Shown here piece after piece: positions 57,071 through 64,000 of a stretch of 64,000 nucleotides of DNA (its first letter is position 1; every line of letters begins with the position of its first letter). Source of the DNA: Botryosphaeria dothidea (taxonomy: Eukaryota; Ascomycota; Dothideomycetes; Botryosphaeriales; Botryosphaeriaceae); the NCBI GenBank assembly GCA_011503125.2, contig WWBZ02000013.1, positions 1-64,000 on the forward strand, read 5' to 3'. Below the pieces are notes generated by a model. The model did not search any database. It worked only from the letters and a program-made list of their open reading frames with translations, and was not told the origin of the DNA. The position numbers and the translations under genes were made by a program.

Positions 57071-60000
57071 CTAGGGGCTATAGTCTAGGTTTCTTTATAT
57101 AGTATCGCGTATATTAGAAACGAAAACTCTTACCGGACTAAACCTATAGAAATAGTTTAAGATATAGAGAATACTTAACGAAGTATCTACTAGAATCCTA
57201 ATCGATATAGAATCGAGTAGAAACTTTATCTATAACGAGCTTATATAAAAGATAGATATTTCTTATCGTAAAAAATAGAAACCGTACTTCCTTAGTAGAT
57301 TTAATAGATTCTAGATAGCCTACGAAGAAGGCTAAGTAAAGATAGAAATAGAGGAAGTAACCCTCTAGATAGGGAACTATTAAGAACGGATTTTTCTCGA
57401 CGTCTAACGTATTTCTAGGCACGATATTATTCTAGATATATCCTAGATCCGGATATAGAAATCTATCTTCGACTTTAGAGAAGAAGACTTTATTATCTTT
57501 CGAGAGAAGCTCGAGAACCTTCTACGAAAATAAGGATTATAGAAAAAGAATAGATTATTAGATATTCTTTAAAAGCTTCTATCGATATTAATACGAGAAG
57601 TAGCTAGTATAAGACCTAAATATAGTAACTATATAGGCGACTTCGATAGTAGTATAAGTTAGTACTAAGACTACGACGTAAGTAGCGAAGCCTCCTTAGT
57701 AAAATATAACCCTATTATAGAAATAAGCTCTACTAAGCGAAACGATATTCTCGACTTAAGATACGACTCTAGCTACGATAGCGTAAGGCCTAGTAACGGT
57801 AGTATTAACGGTAATAATAGCGTAAGGCCTAGCGACGGTAGTATTAACGGCAACCTTAAGAAAAGTATAAAATAGAACTAGAATAGTAGCGTACGAGACG
57901 CCGCCTTCTTAGTAAAATATAGCACCTTAAGCGGAGTAAGACTAACCGAGTCGAACGTTCCTAACGAATAAGTATAGTATATATTACGAAGAACTATAAG
58001 AAAAAGGTATAAGGCTAAGAGTAAGGCTTCGCGTAAGTAATTAGTAGCCGTAGAATCTTAAATCGACGTCTAGACGATCTTAGAAGAGGTATTTAAGCGT
58101 ATAAGACGCTAAGGCTAGTAGGTCTACCTTATATATATTAAACCCTTATAGGCGGTATAATAACGAGTATTAGCTAAGGCCGTACGGGAAAGGCTTAAGA
58201 ATAAGAATAGTTCTACTCCTATTAGAGGAGACGATCCCGCGAGGATTAGAAGGGGATAATACGGTAGTTTAGAGATATAGAATAATCTATACGGAGAACC
58301 TCTAATACCGGAAATAAAGACGGTATCTAGCGAGTACTAGAACTTAAGAGCCGTTTACTAAGAAAGAGGAAAAGAAGATTTACTAAAGTATTAACTATAG
58401 AACTACGAAATTCCGCTTAAGCTAGGCACGAAGCTAGCTTATAAGCCTATCTACTTCTTATTAGTAAAAGAAATAGAGGCTTTAAGAGAATATATCGAGA
58501 AGAACCTCGAACGTAGATATATTCGGCCTTTAACGTTATTAGCCGGATATTCGATTCTTTTCGTCCTAAAGAAGAATAGTAAACTACGCCTCTATATCGA
58601 CTACTAATAACTTAACGATATTACGATTAAAAACCGCTATCCGCTTCTACGTATCGATAAGCTCTAGGATAAGTTAGGGAAAGTAAAGTACTTTACGAAA
58701 CTAGACCTTCGAGAAGAATATTATTTAGTTAGAATTAAAGAAGGGGAAGAATAGAAGATAGCCTTTAGAACGAGGCTAGAACTCTACGAGTATACGGTTA
58801 TACTATTCGGGCTTACTAACGCGCTAGCAACCTTCTAAAATCTCGTTAACGATACGCTACGCGAATACTTAGATATCTTCTACTTAGCTTACCTCGACGA
58901 TATCCTTATCTTTTTAGAGACCCTCGAGGATTATAAGAAGTATATTAGAAAGGTTCTAGAAGCCCTCTAGGTAAAGAATCTATCTATCGTATCTAAGAAA
59001 TACGAATAGCACGTTTAAAGGATAGAATTCTTAGGCTTTATTATCGCCCTAGGTTACGTCGGTATAGACGACTCGAAACTAGATTCTATTAGAGAATAGC
59101 TAATACCTAAGACGATTAAGGAAGTTTAGTCTTTTCTTAGATTCGCGAACTTCTATCGAAAGTTTATTTAGAACTACTTAAAGATTACGGAATCTTTAAC
59201 GCGACTTACTCGAAAGAAGTATAGCTTTAAATAGAGAGACGATTAGTAGCAAGCCTTCGAATCGCTTAAACGGATATTTTACGAAGCACCGGTTTTAGAG
59301 ATATACGATCCCGATAAACCTATCGAAGTAGAAACTAATACGTTAGAATTCGCCCTCGGAGTATATCTTAGCTAGCCTAACGATTAAGATAGATAGTATC
59401 TAATCGCGTTTTACTCTAGAAAGTTTATACCGGTAGAACTTAACTACGATACTTACGATAAGAAGCTCTTAGCTATTATCTTAGTATTTAAGTAATAGAA
59501 GTACTATCTTAAAAAAGCTAGCTATTAGATAGTAGTATACTACGATTATTAAAATCTTACGCGCTTTACTACGACTAAGAAGCTAAACCGACGGTAGATT
59601 CGCTAGTTAGAAGAAATAGCCTCCTATAATTTTAAGATTATATATAGAAAAGATATAGATAACGCCGCCGCTAACGCGCTTAGTAGAAGAGTAAACTATA
59701 TAGAAGAACGAATCGAGCCGTACTCTATAGTATTCGTAGTAGATAGCGATAGATCGCTTATCCTTACTAGACCGTCTTTCCTAATACTTCGTATCGAGTT
59801 AAACCTATAGTACTAGACGATCCGAGAAATATACGTATAGGACTTCTTCGCGTAGGGACTTTTAGCGCTTAAAAATAACCCGCGTATTACTTAAGATAGA
59901 GAAGGAACGCTTCTCTTTAAAGGATTAATCTATATTCCGGTAAGACTACGAGAAGTACTAGTTAAGAATATATACGAAGTACCCGCGTATAGATATTAGA

Positions 60001-61290
60001 GTATCGATAGGATAACCGAAAGAATTATACGAAACTTCTACTTCCTAGAGTTACGGAAGATAGTTTAGCGTATAGTCTCGTAATATAATCTTTATATTAG
60101 AAGTAAAGCTACGATATACGCTCCGTACGGATAACTATAACCTCTAGAAGTTCTAGAACGATTATAGTAATTAGTTACGCTAGACTTTATTACGAAGCTA
60201 CTATAGTCGAAGGACTCGCTTACTAGAGTTAAGTACGACTCGATCCTAGTCTTTATCGATAGACTTATAAAGTACGCTTACTTCTTACCCTACCTCGAGG
60301 CATCGAATATAGAATAGCTAGCTTATACGTTCCTCCGATATATCTTCGCGAATTACGAAATACCGGAAGAACTAGTTTCGGATAGAGATAAGCTAATACG
60401 TTCTAAATTCTAGTAAACGCTTATACGTTAACTTAGGGCTAAGAATAAACTCTCTATAACCGTATACCCGTAAACGGATAGTTAAATAGAACGGATAAAC
60501 CGGACTCTCGAATAATATCTCCGCTATTTCGTTAACTACTTATAGAACGATTAGGCTATATAGCTATCTATAGTATAGTTCGCCTATAACAGCGCTAAAT
60601 AAGAGTTAACTAACGTATTCCCGTTCTTTACTAACTATAGATTCGAACTAGACGCGTATAGAGAAGCTATCTTAAGTCGAAAATTAGCCTAGTAAGGTAT
60701 TCTTAAAGCCGACTAGCTAAAAGAACTATATAAAGCTATTAGTCTTAACCTCGAGCACGTACGAATTATAATATCTAAATATTATAATAGACGGTACTAG
60801 GCGGTACCGAACCTTAAGAGGAGGAATAAAGTATACCTCCTTATAAAAAATATTAAATCGAAGCGACTAAGCGATAAATTAGATTTTAAGAAAACCGGTC
60901 TATTCGAAATTTTAGAAAAACTCGGAAACGTTATATATCGACTTAAATTGCTAATAACGATATAGATAAATTCTACCTTTTACGTAGTATTACTCGAGCT
61001 AGTACTAGAAAACGCTATAATTCTAGAAACTCTAGAAGAGATAATTCTAGAAAACCTAGATACCGAAGAAGACGAATATCTAGTCGAGAAGATCTTAGAC
61101 TATAAAAGATTTAGATATTAGCTTAAATATCTTATTAAATAGGAAGAATACGGAAATAAGAATAACTAATAGGTACCTAAGGACGATATATATCTAGATC
61201 TCGTTATAGAATTCCACCGTTAAAATCCCGACCTCCTACGGAAACGAGATCGTTCCCGAACGAGAACGGCGAGAGACCCTTAAGATAAGA
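57042..61290 (+). pseudogene. pol of Gypsy-2
   Basis: In order: protease (degraded, ILIDIESSRNFI near 57200), RT with YLDDILIF at 58889, RNase H (YDKKLLAII), integrase (LDFITKLL, LVSDRDKL, RINRTLE) and chromodomain (YLVEKILDYKRF near 61080, VIEFHR near 61205). Stops are numerous and of RIP type. Cys of the integrase zinc region reads Tyr. Colinear with Gypsy-1 throughout. Confidence 0.85.
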
Positions 61291-62077
61291 AGATAAACGG
61301 GTAGAATTTATAGGCTTAGAAGAGTACGGAGACTTCGTACTAGCTATAGGCTCGCCGGTAGACTCGGTAGACTTAGCTATATACGGCGTAGTAAGACCTA
61401 CCGTCTCGTAACGTAGCCGTTTTAACGCGGACGGACCCTTAGAATTCTTAGAGTTAGGAGTATACCCCTTATCCTCGGCCAGCGTAGCCAGTAACTCCTC
61501 CGCTTCCCGACGATTATACTTATCTAACGCGGCTAAACTACTAGACTTAGCAAGAAGAGCCTTATAACTACGCTCCTCTAATAAACGCTAGTTAGCCCGT
61601 AACTATTTTAAACGAATAGTAATAGTTTCTAGCTCTTTCTCCTAGCATCGTAGGACCTCCTTATAACGACGATATATCTTCTCTTACTCCCGCTATAAGC
61701 GTACTCGCTCTTCCTCCTAAATAGTACGAAGCCTATTAAGATTAGCTAGAGAAGCTAGAAACTTCTCTTAAGCCTCGGCCTCCTTAGCCTTTAACTTCTT
61801 CTACTCGCGGCGAAGACTTAAGACTAGAAAACGTAAGTAAGTATCCCGGATAGAAGAAAGACTACCTACCTCTAGAAAGCGATATTTTCTTCGTATTATA
61901 TATCGTAGTACCCTTCGTAATATAAGTACTATAACGATCGTGTTCCGGAGTAACCTTACACGGCCTATCGTTTAGTTTATAATTAAAGTAGAGACGAATC
62001 GCGGGAAGGGAGATAGACTCTATAAGGGCTACTAAACGACGTCGTTCCTCCGTAGTATCCCGCTTACGTTTAGATAT
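61204..62077 (-). pseudogene. Antisense spliced gene of Gypsy-2: Zn2Cys6-like, coiled coil
   Basis: It starts at ATA 62077-62075 (ATG hit by RIP) with KRKRD, as in Gypsy-1. The Cys/Tyr pattern is Y-x2-Y-x6-C-x8-Y-x2-Y-x7-Y. All Tyr codons are TAT/TAC, so the motif before RIP would fit C-x2-C-x6-C-x8-C-x2-C-x7-C, close to the classic Zn2Cys6 spacing. The intron candidate is 61869-61824. The second exon is a long coiled coil (KKLKAKEAEA, EKIYRRYKEVLRC, ELETITIRLK). SKGPSALKRLR and an acidic tail follow, to TAA 61206-61204. All stops are TAG/TAA at Gln-compatible sites. Confidence 0.62.
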
Positions 62078-62140
62078 AATAGACTTACGGAGAGAAAGTA
62101 AGCTAGAAAGAACCTATAAGGAAATAGGTAATACGGAAGA

Positions 62141-62157
62141 ATCTTTAGGCCGAAGAT
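62141..62157. promoter_or_regulatory. Conserved palindrome before the polypurine tract, Gypsy-2
   Basis: atctttaggccgaagat, identical to 3768-3784 and the homologue of the perfect palindrome in Gypsy-1. Confidence 0.5.
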
Positions 62158-62175
62158 CCTTAAGGGGGGGAATAG

Positions 62176-62654
62176 TATTACGGCGTAGCCTCTATAGGTT
62201 AAGGAAGTTAGGAATTAGCCCCGCCGGAATAATAGAAGTCGGGGTTATAAAGATCCGAGGTTACGTGATCTCGCGCTTAACTAGACCTACCCGCTTAGAT
62301 TACTAAGGCTACCTAAGTAGGCCCTACCTACTAAGCTATCCTACTTAGTTATAATAGCTCGCTTAGAAGACTACGCGCCCTTAAGCGTAACCCGCCTATT
62401 AAGTATATAGATTATATAGAACTCTCCTACGTATATAAACTACGCTCTCTAAATAGCTTTAATCTTCGTAGTTAACTTTAATAATAATTTAGTACTAATT
62501 ATTAGTAATAAGGCCTTCGTACGTAGTACTTAGTCTTTAGTCGTCTACTCGTTCCTCGCGTACCTCTTCTTATATCTACTTAAGAAAAACTTCTCGATAG
62601 ATTTCTACTCTCTTTAGTATTTAGATTCTTAGAGATAGAGGCCCGCTCGTTACA
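62176..62654 (+). repeat. 3' LTR of Gypsy-2
   Basis: 479 bp, colinear with 54641-55119 with scattered RIP-type differences. Preceded by aaggggggggaatag. Confidence 0.93.
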
Positions 62655-64000
62655 GCTAGCCTATTCTAGTTCGAAAATTATTACGCTCTAAGATTTAGAT
62701 AGAGAAGGACTAAACTTATTAAAGAATTATAGAAGTACGTACCGGTAAACCTAGACGCCTACGTACTATTCTATTAATTCTACTACTAATTATAGTATAT
62801 TATTTTACTATTAGGCTAGATTACGCGCCTAAAATTAAGGACCTACTACTAGAACTACGAGACTAGACTAAAGCTATAAATTATTCTCTTAGAGATTATT
62901 AGATATAAGCTACTACGAAGAAAATTAATTAATATAAGAAGAATAGTACCTAGATACTTACTAAGCTACCTAATTTAGCTAGAATCTTATTCTATATCTA
63001 GGTCTTTAAGTATAAGGCTAATTTAATTAGAAATCTCGTATCTTATAAGGTAAGACTTTATATTAGAGAAGATAAGTAACGCCCTAAACTTAACTATTTT
63101 AAAACCTTTATATTAGTCGTTAAGCTAGCTATCTTTAAGATTATTATAGCTCTTATTATAATTCTAGATCTTAAATACTACTAATTAGATATCTCTTTAG
63201 TATTTATTAACGGTAAGATCGATAAGAATAATATCTATATAGTACTTCTACCGGGATTTAATAACTAACTAAATAGAACTAATCTCGTTATATATCTCCG
63301 AAAGATACTCTATAGATTAAAATAAGCTCTACGTATCTAGTAGTAGGAGATTACTTAATATCTCGTAACTATCTAATACTACCTACTAAAATTAGATCTC
63401 TATATATTCTAATATACTTAGTATAAGGGAATTATTATTATCTACGTAGATAACTTAATTCTTATTTACTAAAATAAGAATATCGTTAACCTTATAAGAA
63501 GTTAACTATTAGCTAAATACGAACTACGCGATTTAGAACTAATTTATTACTACCTCGGTATAAGAATTATTAGAGATCGCCTAAATAAGATAATATAGAT
63601 TAGTTAAGAGTTCTATATTTAGAGGATACTATCTAGATATTATATAGAGAATTATAAGCTAATATTAATACTAATAGAACTATCTAGAGCTTTATTTATA
63701 CTAAGAGCTAAAGAATAAGCCCTAATTAATCTAATTAATAAATATTAATTCCTTATTAGATTAATTAGATACGCGGCGAATATAATACGAGCTAATATTA
63801 CTTACGTAATCTATAAGCTCTATTAGTTTACTTATAACTTCTTAGAATCTTATCTAAATATAGCCTACTAGATTCTTAGATATTTAAAGAGTAAACTAGA
63901 TTTTTTAATTAAATTCTAAGCCTCTAAAGATAATTAGCTAAATCTCTAGAGATTTAGTAATACTACTTATACTAATAATAAGAAGAATCGGGCTAGTACT
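62655..64000 (+). pseudogene. Copia C1 reverse transcriptase
   Basis: RVT_2 family, RIPped: YIREDKQRPKLNYF near 63060, LDLKYYQLDISLVFINGKID near 63170, IYIVLLPGFNNQ near 63240, IIIIYVDNLILIY near 63435-63470 (the VDD motif read as VDN), and YYLGIRIIRDRL. The element leaves the window still inside the RT/RNase H region. Confidence 0.82.

Larger units (their letters stand above)
54641..62654 (+). mobile_element. Gypsy-2: complete chromovirus, 8014 bp, RIP-saturated
   Basis: Two 479-bp LTRs with the duplication gctag (54636-54640, 62655-62659). It has the same plan as Gypsy-1: gag, A AAA AAC TAG, pol with chromodomain, antisense gene, palindrome, polypurine tract. Its pol end is nearly identical to Gypsy-2b. 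Confidence 0.95.
14631..64000 (+). mobile_element. Copia C1: outermost nested Ty1/copia element (right end outside window)
   Basis: C1 segments are 14631-15651, 20784-21078, 51978-52367, 52979-54640 and 62655-64000, in that order. They give gag, zinc/protease region, integrase and reverse transcriptase of one Copia polyprotein, with four insertions removed by their target duplications. All segments are RIP-saturated. The primer-binding site resembles the anticodon region of initiator tRNA-Met, the half-tRNA priming known for some Copia elements. Confidence 0.8.

Noticed and set aside
57198..57422. 74-codon minus-strand ORF over the Gypsy-2 protease
   Set aside because: AT-rich frame opposite a RIPped protease region; nothing comparable in Gypsy-1.

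Overview
The window is a chromosome end of a filamentous ascomycete (Pezizomycotina). It opens with about 23 copies of the telomere repeat CCCTAA. Most of the rest is retrotransposon DNA mutated by RIP (repeat-induced point mutation): CpA and TpG are nearly absent, TpA is in great excess, CpG is kept, and coding frames are closed mainly by TAG/TAA where CAG, CAA or TGG is expected. No species is assigned. No tRNA, rRNA or CRISPR was found. LAYOUT. 1-139 telomere. 140-1290 un-RIPped subtelomere without genes. 1291-8368 three truncated LTR elements joined end to end: a chromovirus called Gypsy-2b, a Copia 3' half (C3), and a second chromovirus family (Gypsy-3). 8369-9390 a DNA-transposon remnant, an inverted solo LTR and a hairpin element. 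9814-12813 the only host-like gene, a Crinkler-type NTPase-nuclease protein with a long E/R-rich helix. 12959-14144 an LTR scrap, a LINE RNase H fragment and an ATTT repeat. From about 14.15 kb to the right edge is one old Copia element (C1) opened by nested insertions. Target-site duplications (TSDs) resolve the nest: C1 holds LINE-A copy 2 (15652-20783), Copia C2 (21079-51977), SINE copy 2 (52368-52978) and Gypsy-2 (54641-62654). C2 holds LINE-A copy 1 (22217-27350, nearly intact), SINE copy 1 (29578-30190), a 5'-truncated LINE-A (30603-31017), LINE-A copy 3 (31772-45882) and LINE-A copy 4 (46335-51474). LINE-A copy 3 holds a 604-bp TRIM (35355-35958) and Gypsy-1 (36755-45104). MAIN BIOLOGY. 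(1) Gypsy-1, Gypsy-2 and Gypsy-2b each carry, between the pol chromodomain and the 3' LTR, an antisense spliced gene. It encodes a six-cysteine Zn2Cys6-like motif, a short intron and a coiled-coil or basic tail. A conserved palindrome built on CGG-N-CCG lies just upstream of its start. This looks like a transposon-encoded antisense regulator and is the best candidate for something undescribed. (2) Gypsy-1 and Gypsy-2 share a gag-pol -1 frameshift site, A AAA AAC followed by TAG, with a 9-bp stem in Gypsy-1. (3) A tRNA-headed SINE shares its 3' end and tail with LINE-A, the pattern of a SINE moved by a partner LINE. (4) The differing RIP load of the layers gives a relative chronology. The TRIM and the short LINE-A fragment are essentially un-RIPped, LINE-A copy 1 and Gypsy-1 are lightly to moderately mutated, and the rest is saturated.
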